Assembly (NCBI RefSeq): GCF_900105055.1
Contig: NZ_FNTA01000004.1
Coordinates: 6,045,501-6,109,500, forward strand
DNA: 64,000 bases
Direction of reading: 5' to 3'
DNA from: Amycolatopsis lurida
GTDB taxonomy: Bacteria > Actinomycetota > Actinomycetes > Mycobacteriales > Pseudonocardiaceae
Positions 47,419 to 57,004 of this stretch are shown piece by piece. How positions within the stretch are numbered: the stretch's first letter is position 1; every line of letters begins with the position of its first letter. The translations under genes and the position numbers were made by a program. A model generated the notes under the pieces. It saw only the letters and a list, made by a program, of their open reading frames with translations. It was not told where the DNA came from and did no database searches.

Positions 47419-49691
47419 TCTGGGGGCAACGCCAGTCGTCCTCGACTCGTTGCCGACGGACATGGTCCACCCCAGTCTGAGGTTGCTGCGCACTTTCGGG
47501 CGGTTCATCGAGCGGGCAAGCTCGCCGCCGGTGCCGACTCCGCCGTGCGGCTGGCCTCCACCAGGAAGGCGATGGCCTTCCATACCTTCGACTACGACCA
47601 GATGATGTCGTTGAACACTGCACAGGTTCGGGAATGTCTGCACGAGACGGTGGAACTCTTCGAGAAGGGAGTCATCGACCCGCTGCCGGTCACCGAGGTG
47701 CCAGCCGAGAAGGTCGACAAAGGGTTCATGACCATGGGCGGACCTGATCATTTCGGCAAGGTCGCCGTCCACATCGCCGGTGAACCGATCACCGTGCCCG
47801 CATCGTCGCTACCGGAGACGCCGATCCGGCGTGATGCGACCTACCTCGTCACTGGCGGCCTCGGCGGGCTGGGGCGGACGGTGGCCCGGTTGCTGGCGGA
47901 CCGGGGTACCCGTCACCTCGCGCTCGTCAGCCGGAACGGTGTGCGGACGCAGGAGGCGGAGCGCACGGTCGTTGAATTGACCAGCCGAGGTGTGGAGGTC
48001 CGGGTCGAGAAGGCCGATGTGGCCGACCGGGATCAGGTCGCCGCACTGCTGTCTCGCGTTCGCGGGCGGCAGCCGGCGATCGCGGGCATCATCCATGCCG
48101 CGGCCGATTTCGACGACGTCGTGCTCGCGGACGCCGACGCGACGCGCCTGGTCAAAGCGACCAGGCCGAAGGCGGACGGTGCCTGGAGCCTCCATCTGGA
48201 GACCGAGCCGGACTCCCTCGACTTCTTCGTGCTCTTCTCCTCGGTGGGCGCGCAACTCGGTTCAGCCGCGCTTGGCGCTTACTCGACCGCCAACGAGTTC
48301 CTCGACGGCCTCGCCCGCTGCCGGGCCGCTCGTGGGCTGCCCGCAACCAGCATCGGCTGGGGATTGATCGAGGAAGTGGGCGTGGCGGTCAGCGGCAAGG
48401 GCGAAATCGGCACGTTCCTCCGACGCAACAGGCATGTCGGCTTGTCGCCCGCGCGGTTCGCGGCCGAACTGGACACCTTGCTGCGGACCAGGCCGGTGGA
48501 AACCAACGTGGCCGACATGGACTGGCCACGCTGGGGGAGGTCCAATCCCCAGCTCGCCTCGTTGCCTCAAGTCCGTTCGATCGTGCCTTCCGGCGCGTCG
48601 GATGGAGGCGGAGCCGGTTCGGGTGGGCCGCGGCTGCATACCATGAGCCCCGAAGAACGGGCCGCTCTGCTGCCTACGCTCGTGGCCCCCCTCTTGCAGC
48701 AGTCGACCGGGCTGACCGAAGGACAGCTGGACGACGACCAACCGGTCGATGTCGACTCGCTGACCGCAGTCGGACTGAGGGTCCTGGTGCAGAAGGAACT
48801 CAGGGTATCGATCCCGGCGGTCAAGCTGCAACGGGACCTGACCATGAGCGGGCTGATCGGTCTGCTCATCGACGAAGCTCGACCGGCCCGCCGCAGAGAC
48901 ATTCGAGCCGGCCGAAGAGCTCACCGTCCACGAATTCGCGTCGAGTGGTGGGCTGACCGTCTACGGCCACCTCAGCCTGCCTCCCGGTCCGGGGCCGCAT
49001 CCAGCCGTCGTGGTGTGCACCGCAGGAAAAGGCGGAGCCTTGAACCGCGAGGGCGATTACGTCCAGACAGGCGAACATCGACCGCTGCAAGCGGCAGGGT
49101 TCGCGGTGTTCACCGTCGACCATCGAGGCACGCCGGGGCACGGCGTCGACTTCGACGTTCTGGCGGAAATGGACGGCCTGGAGATCGACGACATCGTCGC
49201 GGCGGCGACCTACCTGGCTGGGCTACCCGAAATCGACGACGCACGGATAAGTGTGTTGGGCACCAGCAGGGGCGGGTACACCGCCCTGTCGGCGCTCGTG
49301 CGAGAGCCATCATGTTGGCACTGCGCCGTCCTGATCACGGGCTTGTACGATCCGACGCTGCTGGTGGCGGCAGAGCGGACCGCGCCGGGTCCTTCCTGCC
49401 CGCCGATCCCGAATTCGAGCCGGAGGACCTCGCGACCTGGTTTTTCGCCCCGGAACGGCGACCGATGAATTCGCTCGGAAAGGCCACCACCCCCATGCTC
49501 GCTTTGCACGGCGATGCCGACGAGATCATTCCCGTCGAGCAGCCCGCGATCTCGTCGCCAAGGCGCAGGCGTCCGACGTCTCCGCGCGCTTGATCACCGT
49601 GCCGGGGCTCACGCAGGGCAACGGGTACGACGGTGATGATTAGGACGAGCTTTGGCCCGAAGTGGCCGAGTTCCTTGGGAAGGACCGGTGA
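47419..49691 (+). pseudogene. Broken PKS tail: ER-KR-ACP followed by an alpha/beta hydrolase
   Basis: Starts abruptly beside the IS3 remnant within an enoylreductase (VVLDSLPTDMVHPSLRLLRT then FGRFIE, a frameshift near 47520, AFHTFDYDQMMSLNTAQVRE). KR: YLVTGGLGGLGRTVARLLAD, catalytic FFVLFSSVGAQ...GAYSTANEFLDG. ACP: DDQPVDVDSLTAVGLRVLVQ, Ser present. After the ACP a frameshift near 48890 leads into a hydrolase (PAVVVCTAGKGGALNREGDY, FTVDHRGTPGHGV, nucleophile VLGTSRGGYTALSALVRE). More shifts near 49380 and 49550, and a TAG near 49640, precede the end at 49691. KS, AT and DH are absent. The fused hydrolase may have released the chain. Confidence 0.85.
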
Positions 49692-49693
49692 CC

Positions 49694-50513
49694 ATGTCTG
49701 ACGAATATGTGATGCCGCGCACCATGGCCGAGGCCGAACGGCTCCAGTTGCAGGCGAAGATCATGGACCCGTACAGCGCTCACCTGTCCGATTGGCCGGG
49801 TTGGGTTCGGGAATGCGGGTACTCGACGCCGGTTGTGGCATCGGCGACGTGAGCATGATGCTCGCCGAACGAGTCGGCCCCGCCGGCTCGGTGATCGGCG
49901 TGGACGTCAATCCGGCCGTCCTCGAAGTGGCCAGGGCCCGCGCGCACGAAGCCGGACTGACCAACCTGGTATTCTTTCAGGCGGACCTGAGCGAGCTGCG
50001 GCTGGAGGATCCGGTCGACGCGCTGGTCGGCCGCCTGATTCTGATGCGCCTGCCGGAGCCGGTCACGACCGTGCGGGAGCTGAGCCGCCAAGTCCGGCCA
50101 GGGGGGATCGTGTCCTTCCAGGACTACAACCTGTCCCGTTGCCGATCGGAGCCGCCGACTCCGCTGCTCACCAGGAGCACGCGATGGGTCATCGATGCCA
50201 TGCGAGCAGGGGGCGCCAACCCCTGATTTGGGCGAGCAGCTCGCGCGCACCCTATTCGAAGCCGACCTCGACGTGCGAGGCGTCACCGCCGTCGAGCCGG
50301 CAGGGCTGGCCGATTCGCTCGTGACCGAGTTCATGGCGGCGACCGGCCCGAAGTGTTCTGCCGCTGGCGCTCGCACACGGCATTGTCGGCGAAGCCGAGG
50401 TGGACATCGACGGGATGGCCGATCGGCTGGCCGAGGAACTGAGGGCTGCGAGAGCGACCGTCTGGACCGTTGAGCTGGTCGGGGCCTGGGCCCGGGGCCC
50501 CGGTGAACCCTGA
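49694..50513 (+). pseudogene. SAM methyltransferase, three frameshifts
   Basis: ATG 49694, 2 bases after the PKS/hydrolase stop, so once coupled. MSDEYVMPRTMAEAERLQLQ, frameshift near 49795, then motif I GMRVLDAGCGIGDVSMMLAE, VIGVDVNPAVLEVARARA, VRPGGIVSFQDYNL; stop at 50224 caused by one extra base; DLGEQLARTLFEADLDVRG; a third shift near 50345; EVDIDGMADRLAEELRAARA and the end at 50511. UbiE-type. It presumably methylated the product of the neighbouring PKS. 50514-50877 contains only a doubtful minus-strand fragment (MAKKEEEGIHASKIAGPLMR). Confidence 0.8.
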
Positions 50514-50877
50514 GCTGCGGAGCACGTCGAAAATTGAGGTTACCCGGCGATGCTGCCAGTGGCTGACGACCTCCGACCCGCAACGTGGTGACGGCTTCGG
50601 CGTAGGACGCCTGTCCACTGCCTGCTCGACGGCGACGTGATCGATCGCCCGCATCAGTGGTCCGGCGATCTTGGACGCATGGATTCCTTCTTCTTCCTTC
50701 TTCGCCATGCACCGCGTTAGCCGCTTGGCTTGACGCGCTGAGACCACAGAAGATGAAGTCGTGGTAACCCGCTGGGCGGTGTCCGTTCTGAAAACCGACC
50801 ATTTGGAGCATTTAGAGATCGTGAAGTCGGCTGCCTCATGCTTGCTGTCAGAGCTACTCAAGCGGGAGGAACCCACG

Positions 50878-51501
50878 GTGGAACCAGTACGTGTTGCGGT
50901 GTGGACGACAGATCCGATCATGCACGCGGGCCTTACGAGTTTCTTGCGAACCCGTACTGAGCTGATGGTCGTCGAACCGGGAGAGCTGACCGGGGACGAC
51001 GTATTGGTCGCCCACACCGACCGCTTGACGCCGCGAGTGGTCGCGGAGCTACGAGGCGACGGCGGTTCAACACTCGTTCCCAAGGTGCTGTTGGCAGGCG
51101 AATTGGGGGAGAACGACATACTGACCGCAGTCGAATGCCGGGTGGTCGCCGTGCTGTCGCGCGCGAGGACCTCAGGTGATCTCCTCGTTGAAGCAGTACT
51201 GTCCGTGGCGCCACGACGTGGCCTGCTTCCGACTGATCTGCTCGGACAGCTGCTCGACAGCATGCGGCGGCTGCAGGACGAACCGCTGGTTCGGGACGGC
51301 GCGGACTCCGCCAGCCTGACCGCGCGCGAAATCGACGTGCTCCGGTTGATGGCTCAGGGATGCGATACCGCCGAAATCGCGGCTAAGTTGTGCTACTCCG
51401 AACGTACGGTGAAGAACACGGTTTACGGGCTGACCAACCGCCTCCACCTCCGGAACCGGCCCCACGCGGTTGCCTATGCCATGCGCGCAGGCGTGATTTA
51501 G
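50878..51501 (+). CDS. LuxR/NarL-type transcriptional regulator with atypical receiver
   Basis: 207 residues from GTG 50878, GGAGG 8 bases before it; the earlier in-frame GTG lacks a ribosome site. Residues 1-110 have receiver topology but no phospho-acceptor Asp: the position reads VLVAHTDRL, and the N-terminal acidic cluster is absent. Residues 140-200 are a LuxR HTH: SLTAREIDVLRLMAQGCDTA, EIAAKLCYSERTVKNTVYGL, LHLRNRPHAVAYAMRAGVI. This receiver-less-signalling family is frequent as pathway regulator in actinomycete metabolite loci. Its TAG stop is immediately followed by the IS5 end. It may once have controlled the adjacent PKS remnant. Confidence 0.88.
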   Translation: MEPVRVAVWTTDPIMHAGLTSFLRTRTELMVVEPGELTGDDVLVAHTDRLTPRVVAELRGDGGSTLVPKVLLAGELGENDILTAVECRVVAVLSRARTSGDLLVEAVLSVAPRRGLLPTDLLGQLLDSMRRLQDEPLVRDGADSASLTAREIDVLRLMAQGCDTAEIAAKLCYSERTVKNTVYGLTNRLHLRNRPHAVAYAMRAGVI

Positions 51502-52389
51502 GGGTCCTAACAGAATGAGTGGGCTTTGAGGCGGCGCCAGGAGATGATCGCGCAGCCGAGGGTGAGGAAGGCTTGGTGGATGTCGTCGCGGACTTCCCAG
51601 CGGATGCGCAGGCGGCGGAACCAGTGCAGCAGGGCGAAGGCACCTTCGACGACCCGGCGGTGAACACCGAGGCTGGAGCCGTGGTGTTCACCGCAGCGGG
51701 CGATGGCCGGGGTGATTCCCATGTCGCCGACAAGGCGGCGGTATTTGTCGTGGTCGTAGGCCCGGTCGGCGTAGATCCGGCGCGGCCGGCCCGGGGCGGC
51801 CCCGGACCGGCGGGATCGCGTGGGTCAACGGCATCAGCTGAGTGACGTCGTGCCGGTTCCCGCCGGTCAGAGTAGCCGCCAGCGGGATCCCGATACCGTC
51901 GGTGATCACATGGTGTTTCGACCCGACACGGGCTCGATCGACCGGGCTCGGGCCGGTTTCCGGCCCCCTTTTAACGCCCGCACATGCGATCCCTCGACCG
52001 CCGCACGCGACCAGTCCAGCAGGTTCGCCCCATTCAGCTCCGCCAGCAGCAGCTCATGTAACTGCTGCCACACCCCGGCCTCGGTCCAATCCCGCAACCG
52101 CCGCCAGCACGTCATACCCGACCCATAACCCAGCTCCTGCGGCAGGAACTCCCACGGAATCGCCGTATAGAGCACGAACATGATCCCGCACAACGCCTTA
52201 CGGTCATCCAACCGCTTACGCCCCGGATGCCGAAACCGACGCTCCACCCGCGGCAACAACGGCTCAATCCGTTCCCACAGACCGTCATCGACCTCCCACG
52301 GACGCCGCTGCCCCACCCAGTTCACCCCTCACACAACGATCACTGAGACACGGCATCAAGCCACACCCAAGACCATTCTGTTAGGACCC
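51502..52389. mobile_element. IS5-family insertion sequence, 888 bp
   Basis: GGGTCCTAACAGAATG (51502-51517) and CATTCTGTTAGGACCC (52374-52389) are perfect inverted ends. One transposase frame set lies between on the minus strand. The element begins exactly after the LuxR stop codon. No exact target duplication is left. Confidence 0.9.
51507..52325 (-). pseudogene. IS5-family (IS427-like) transposase in two or three frames
   Basis: N-terminal half: NWVGQRRPWEVDDGLWERIE, RKALCGIMFVLYTAIPWEFL, LELNGANLLDWSRAAVEGSH (first Asp). Second half in other frames: VITDGIGIPLAATLTGGNRH, then ARCGEHHGSSLGVHRRVVEG and FALLHWFRRLRIRWEVRDDI. The first shift, after RNTM near 51905, is where IS427-type elements use programmed frameshifting; the second near 51780 looks like decay. 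Confidence 0.8.
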
Positions 52390-52498
52390 ATAAGTCAAAG
52401 GACTGCGATTTGCACTGAACCGGTCCACCCCGGCATCCGTGTTGAGGGAGCAGGGGAATTCCAGAGGGCCTGGCGCCCAAGGCTGCAGGGAGCAGAAC

Positions 52499-53404
52499 AT
52501 GTCAAGTAAACGAGTTGTCTCAATCGCCGTACTCATCGCGGCAGGTGCGTTGTCACTTGCAGCTTGCGGCACAGAAGGCACCACGCCTACACCGGCACAA
52601 CCAGCGATTGAGCAACCGGGCGCAGCCGCGAAAGTGTCTTTTGTTCCCGGGACGGCGAAGGCGGGCAATGCACAGCCAAATACGGGTGACTGGGCGACCG
52701 GGCCCGACGGAACGCCGAACAGCGCGAAGCAGGATGTCTACCGGAGGTGGGTCCAGCTCAAGGCATCCAAGGCTGGTGGGCTCGATACGGTCGTCGTCAA
52801 CGGTGCCGGCCTGACGCTCTACCGCTTCGACAAGGACACCGCAAAGCCGTCGAAGTCCACGTGCAACGGCGACTGCGCCAAGACCTGGCCCCCCGTGACC
52901 ATAGCGCCCGGAGGTAAGATCTTTCTCGCCGGCATCAAAAAGTCCGCTGTAGGCACCGTAAAACGGGAAGACGGATCGCTGCAGGTCACGGTTGGTGGTT
53001 GGCCCATCTACCGGTTCGCGAAGGACACTAAACCCGGCGAGACAGAAGGCCAGGGCATCGCAGGAACATGGTTCGGAGTCGCTCCGAATGGACAGAAGAG
53101 TGGTTCCTCCGAAGCAACCCCGCCACTGGAGGAGGCCGCTCCGCAGGACCAGCAGCCTTCGACCAGCGCGATTCTCTTCGATGGTAGCAACTTCAGGGAC
53201 AACGAGCCATCCCAAGGAGTGTCGGGCAATGGTTGCAAAAACCTTGCGCGCCCGAACGTAACTTCGTCAATCTCGACGGCCGGTTCCCTGAAACTCTGGA
53301 GTGAGAAGAACTGCGAGGGTAAGTCGGTCGTCATCACTGGAGACGTCGCAGATCTTGGAAAGCTCGGTCTCGACAACTCGATTGCCTCAGTCTTCTTCGG
53401 CTGA
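52499..53404 (+). CDS. Lipoprotein with secreted-repeat (Lipoprotein_15-like) domains
   Basis: 301 residues, ATG 52499 preceded by GGGAGCAGAAC. Lipid-anchor signal: SSKRVVSIAVLIAAGALSLAAC, lipobox LAAC. Two repeats of the domain found in actinomycete redox-type lipoproteins follow: NGAGLTLYRFDKDTAKPSKS with CNGDCAKTWPPV, and VTVGGWPIYRFAKDTKPGET then GTWFGVAPNG. After a Pro/Gln linker comes a C-terminal 80-residue domain with a beta/gamma-crystallin or I36-inhibitor look (LKLWSEKNCEGKSVVITGDV). This combination is unusual. It should sit on the outer face of the membrane. Function not known. Confidence 0.85.
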   Translation: MSSKRVVSIAVLIAAGALSLAACGTEGTTPTPAQPAIEQPGAAAKVSFVPGTAKAGNAQPNTGDWATGPDGTPNSAKQDVYRRWVQLKASKAGGLDTVVVNGAGLTLYRFDKDTAKPSKSTCNGDCAKTWPPVTIAPGGKIFLAGIKKSAVGTVKREDGSLQVTVGGWPIYRFAKDTKPGETEGQGIAGTWFGVAPNGQKSGSSEATPPLEEAAPQDQQPSTSAILFDGSNFRDNEPSQGVSGNGCKNLARPNVTSSISTAGSLKLWSEKNCEGKSVVITGDVADLGKLGLDNSIASVFFG

Positions 53405-53432
53405 GCGGTGGCAACCGGATGTCCCTGAGGTC

Positions 53433-53471
53433 CCGGTGATGTCCCGAACGTGACGTTCGGGTCATCACCGG
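53433..53471 (+). terminator. Strong rho-independent-type hairpin after the lipoprotein gene
   Basis: CCGGTGATGTCCCGAACG, loop TGA, then CGTTCGGGTCATCACCGG: an 18-bp stem with one mismatch, starting 28 bases after the lipoprotein stop. No T-run, as is usual in high-GC actinomycetes. Confidence 0.85.
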
Positions 53472-53623
53472 TTCGACTGTCCGTTAACCTGGCCAGCAAC
53501 TTCGCGCCTCTACATCGTCGGCGAGCACCGTTCGCATTCCCTCCACAAGGAGGTCGAGGCACTTTCCGGCGGCAATGCCCGGGTGGGCACCTCTTGGCCG
53601 CGGAACCCGGGACCCGATCGTCG

Positions 53624-53660
53624 GTCCATTCGTTGATTACACGGTTGTCATGACACGGCC
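53624..53660. repeat. Solo IS256-type terminal repeat
   Basis: GTCCATT...TTACACGGTT...TGACACGGCC matches the IS256 end at 46921-46957 over 37 bases with about six differences, and the similarity continues into flanking GACCCGATC. No transposase is attached. 53472-53961 otherwise has nothing to report. Confidence 0.6.
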
Positions 53661-53961
53661 ACGCTTCGCCACCAGTCGGCGTGACTGGATTAGGGGCCAC
53701 CGTCGACGGCCAATCGCACGTGTTCCGTGGAAGGGTGGTGTCTTCCACGTCGCCCAACCGGATCCAGCATTCTACCGGCCGCGCCCAGCCCGGCTGCCGA
53801 AACGCGGACCGTTGACTGGCATGCCTGCCAAGGCTGCCCCTTGATGCTCAGAATTTGTCTCGAAGGACCCCGTTCAGCGCTGACGGTCACGTGGTGACGA
53901 ACCATGAGTATGTGACTCTTCCCTGCCAAAGCGGCCGCACGAGTTCAAGAAGGAGTACGTC

Positions 53962-54195
53962 ATGGACGCCAGCACGCTGAATCACCGGGAATACGCTATC
54001 CTGATGGCTGTCGCCGCCGGCCGCGGCGAACTCCTCATCGGCTGCGCGCCGGGCCTGGTCATTGACGGGGGTTGGTGCGATCACGCAGCTGTCACCCGCC
54101 TCGTCTCGGGCGGCTGGATCCGGCCGTCACGCCCGGCGCCCGTCGGCGAGCACGTGCCCGCGCAGCTCACCGAGGCCGCAGCCGTATCACTCTGA
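53962..54195 (+). CDS. Small winged-helix-like protein, 77 aa
   Basis: AAGAAGGAGTACGTC before the ATG is an excellent ribosome site. MDASTLNHREYAILMAVAAG then GWCDHAAVTRLVSGGWIRPS suggests a compact helix-turn-helix/wing, with C-terminal LTEAAAVSL. No family is recognised with certainty. Convergent with the dehydrogenase gene, 36 bases apart. Confidence 0.65.
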   Translation: MDASTLNHREYAILMAVAAGRGELLIGCAPGLVIDGGWCDHAAVTRLVSGGWIRPSRPAPVGEHVPAQLTEAAAVSL

Positions 54196-54231
54196 ATCGC
54201 CCCCCAACAGTCGGCTTGAAGCCGCCGCGGT

Positions 54232-55302
54232 TCACGGCCGCAACAACAGGCGGAGCAGATTGCCGTCGTATTCACGCATTCGTTGCAGTCCTTCGGCGAC
54301 TCGAGCCAGTGGCAGGATTGAGCTGACTGACGCAGATAGGTCGAGGCGGCCGCGCTCCACCAACTCGACCACGTCTTCAAGATGCTTGACATGGTAACCT
54401 GTGTGGGCAAGGATAGTTTGTTTGTTGCGGATAAGGGTGAACTCTGGGCCGGTCTCGGCGACGTCCAGAGAGGTGCCCACCATGACGAGCCGTCCCCGAT
54501 CGCCGAGCACCGCGCGCGCCTGGTCGAAAGACCGCGCGTTGCTGACGAAATCAAAGGCCACGTCCAGGTTTCGACCTTTGGTGATCGCCTTGATGTACGA
54601 CACCAGTCGGGTGTTGGCGGGATCCAGGGCAACGTCAGCGCCACGCTTCAACGCCAATTCACGAGCAGCCGGCCTGACGTCGAGAGCTATGATCGGTGAT
54701 GCGCCGCAAAGACGGGCCAGCTGGACGAGATGTGTGCCGAGCCCACCGAGCCCCCACACACCGACAGCTTCCGCAGGACGCAGTGCTGCGGTGTCGATCG
54801 CTCCAAAAGGAGTCGAAACTGCACCCGACATAACCGTGGCCTGCTCCAGTGGAATGGAATCCGGCACCGCGACCAGCGAGGTCGCAGACGTGACCGCGTA
54901 TTCAGCCCACGCACCGTCATAGTGGATCGCCATCATCCGAAGATCGGTGCAGCCATCCGAACCGGCGCCTATTCGGCAAGCGGCGCACTCGCCGCACTGA
55001 CGGCCGGCAGCCATGACGACGCGGTCGCCAACAGCCCAGCATTCCACGCGCGCTCCGACAGCCGCGACCACTCCGGCCGCCTCGTGCCCTGGCGTGTAGA
55101 CCTGCATCCGGGGCTGGACGACTCCGTCGATCCGATACAGGTCAGACTTGCAAATGCCAGTGGCTGCGACCTTGACCACGACCTCATCGACATCCGGTGT
55201 CGGTGTCGGCACCTCGTCGAGAGTCAGGGTGCCGGCCGCCGAGTCGAACCGGACCGCCTGCATGGCGGCCGGCAGAACCACGTTGCCATCTGTCACCGCC
55301 AT
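54232..55302 (-). CDS. Zinc-dependent alcohol dehydrogenase (MDR superfamily)
   Basis: 356 residues from ATG 55302 (an alternative ATG is at 55263). Catalytic zinc ligands: GICKSDLYRI (Cys) and TPGHEAAGVVAAVG (His-Glu). Structural zinc lobe: CGECAACRIGAGSDGC, four Cys. Rossmann: VGVWGLGGLGTHLVQLARLC, then IIALDVRPAARELALKRGAD. The C-terminal half carries FDFVSNARSFDQARAVLGDR and GRLVMVGTSLDVAETGPEF. It is close to medium-chain NAD(P)-linked alcohol dehydrogenases of broad substrate range. It stands alone. Confidence 0.9.
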   Translation of the reverse strand: MAVTDGNVVLPAAMQAVRFDSAAGTLTLDEVPTPTPDVDEVVVKVAATGICKSDLYRIDGVVQPRMQVYTPGHEAAGVVAAVGARVECWAVGDRVVMAAGRQCGECAACRIGAGSDGCTDLRMMAIHYDGAWAEYAVTSATSLVAVPDSIPLEQATVMSGAVSTPFGAIDTAALRPAEAVGVWGLGGLGTHLVQLARLCGASPIIALDVRPAARELALKRGADVALDPANTRLVSYIKAITKGRNLDVAFDFVSNARSFDQARAVLGDRGRLVMVGTSLDVAETGPEFTLIRNKQTILAHTGYHVKHLEDVVELVERGRLDLSASVSSILPLARVAEGLQRMREYDGNLLRLLLRP

Positions 55303-55649
55303 ATCGAGCTCGTTTGCGGACAGCCAGCCGAACCATAGCGCCGATGCACCGGCTCTCCGAGGGACTGGCGGCGGCCATGAAGCTTTTTCTCCACTGGTTC
55401 CTCCAGTTCCGACGGTTCGAGAGAGCGCTTCTGTTCGCGGGAGAGCAGCACGAGCGCGGCAAACCCCCACAGCAGCCTACGAGCGGGATCAAACTCGGCA
55501 GCAAGGATCTGCCCAGATGGCCATATCTTCTACCCGAAGTACTTCTTCTGTCGAGTTACCCGCCACATGCCCTCGCGTGGTTGTGGCCTGACGCTGCGAG
55601 TGAGGCGCCAGTAGAGTAAAAACAAAGTTCGGCCGTCGATAGTCAATTC
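55303..55649. promoter_or_regulatory. Divergent intergenic region (dehydrogenase / SsgA-like gene)
   Basis: 347 bases with no gene. It must hold the promoters of both divergent genes; I see no distinct operator. Confidence 0.35.
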
Positions 55650-56102
55650 ATGAGCGACGATGCGGACTTCCGTACCAGAAACGACATATCGGCGGGAGCC
55701 AACACCTACCGCTGCACCACTGTCTTGCAGTACTGGTTGGCGGATGGTCGATACTTTCCGACCGAGGTCGATCTCCAATACAATTCCGACGACCCTTTCG
55801 CGGTGAAATGTCACTTTGACGCCGGGACACCGGCCGAGGTCGTGTGGATGTTCAGCCGCGAGCTTCTGGCTGACGGACTTTTTGCCCCGACCGGAGAGGG
55901 CGACGTAAAAGTCCGCCCGTGCCCAGGCGACCCGTTATCCGTCGAGATCATACTGTGGGCACCGACCGGCCATACGAGGTACACCGCGGATGCGGCAGAC
56001 CTCACCACCTTCCTGTTTCGCACGTACGAAATCGTTCAACCGGAAGATGAGGTCTCCTATGTCGACTTCGACCTCGAACTGTCCCGGCTCGAGCCCCGCT
56101 AG
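55650..56102 (+). CDS. SsgA-like (SALP) sporulation and cell-division protein
   Basis: 150 residues, the normal SALP length. Family blocks: VDLQYNSDDPFAVKCHFDAG, VVWMFSRELLADGLFAPTGE, GDVKVRPCP, VEIILWAPTGHTRYTADAAD, FLFRTYEIVQPEDE. SsgA-like proteins localise or activate the division and spore-wall machinery and occur only in morphologically complex actinomycetes. This supports the taxonomic reading of the window. No strong ribosome site precedes the ATG. Confidence 0.9.
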   Translation: MSDDADFRTRNDISAGANTYRCTTVLQYWLADGRYFPTEVDLQYNSDDPFAVKCHFDAGTPAEVVWMFSRELLADGLFAPTGEGDVKVRPCPGDPLSVEIILWAPTGHTRYTADAADLTTFLFRTYEIVQPEDEVSYVDFDLELSRLEPR

Positions 56103-56775
56103 TGCGCCACCCGACGCGGCTGAGCAACACGTTGGTAAGCCGCGAGCTTCTGTCGGGATTGCGTCAGTCATCGCCGGGATTGTGATGTTGTCCGCGCTCA
56201 GCGCCTGTTCGAGCGGCACCGCGCAGACAACCGCCCCTGCCACCGTCGAAGGTGGTATCACCACCTGGACGACACACGGCAGTTTCACGACTCCGAGCCC
56301 CGGCCGCCCGCTTTCAAGCTTGCTTACCTACCAGCCGGACCTCGTTCCCGTCGGCGCGGAAGTCACCATGGTTCTGAGACGTCGTGGTAACAGCGCCAGT
56401 TTGACAGTCACACTGGGCGGGGCCGACCCCAACCGACGGTACACCGCTCACGTCCACACCCGGACCTGCGGGGTCGATCCGAACGGGTCCGGGCCGCATT
56501 ACCAAGACAGGAAGGACGAACACCAGCCGTCCGTCGATCCCGCGTTCGCCAACCCCGCCAACGAAGTATGGCTCGACCTGACGACGGACTTAACCGGTCG
56601 CGGTACCACGACGGTCGAGACGGCCTGGTTCTTCCGTGAAGGCGAGGCGAATTCACTGGTTCTGCACGCGGGCAAGACACACACCGAGCATGGAATAGCC
56701 GGCACCGCGGGCGCCCGGATCGCCTGCGTAACTGAGCATTTCGGCAGCCAGCTGCAGCAGGGAAATGCGCCGTAA
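56059..56775 (+). CDS. Cu/Zn superoxide dismutase-like lipoprotein
   Basis: About 238 residues if it starts at ATG 56059, out of frame inside the end of the SsgA-like gene (44-base overlap). The signal/lipobox SVIAGIVMLSALSAC begins at residue 50, so a later start may be used. Domain: SASLTVTLGGADPNRRYTAH, HVHTRTCGVDPNGSGPHYQD (HVH and the bridging-type His), then NSLVLHAGKTHTEHGIAG and GARIACV (partner Cys). Copper and zinc ligands appear mostly kept, but the spacing differs from E. coli SodC, so dismutase activity is likely rather than certain. Extracytoplasmic. Confidence 0.75.
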   Translation: MSTSTSNCPGSSPASAPPDAAEQHVGKPRASVGIASVIAGIVMLSALSACSSGTAQTTAPATVEGGITTWTTHGSFTTPSPGRPLSSLLTYQPDLVPVGAEVTMVLRRRGNSASLTVTLGGADPNRRYTAHVHTRTCGVDPNGSGPHYQDRKDEHQPSVDPAFANPANEVWLDLTTDLTGRGTTTVETAWFFREGEANSLVLHAGKTHTEHGIAGTAGARIACVTEHFGSQLQQGNAP

Positions 56776-57004
56776 AATTCGGCTTCGCGACAACCGCCAT
56801 CTCGGGACGTACATCTAAGCCTGACCGTGGGCGATTTGGCTTTACGCATTACAGATGAACCCCACACATCGCTTTTCGCGCACAGACGCAGGTGCTCCGG
56901 GGCCCGGCCAATATCGGCCGGGCCCGCTCGTTTAGCGAACCACACATCCGCATCTGTTTCGCCATGTCCTGAACACGATTGCGAGGACCGATGCGGTCTG
57001 TCGA

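Noticed and set aside
49010..49468. Separate intact hydrolase gene
   Set aside because: The frame lacks a proper start, ends in a frameshift, and its two flanking pieces continue the same fold in other frames.
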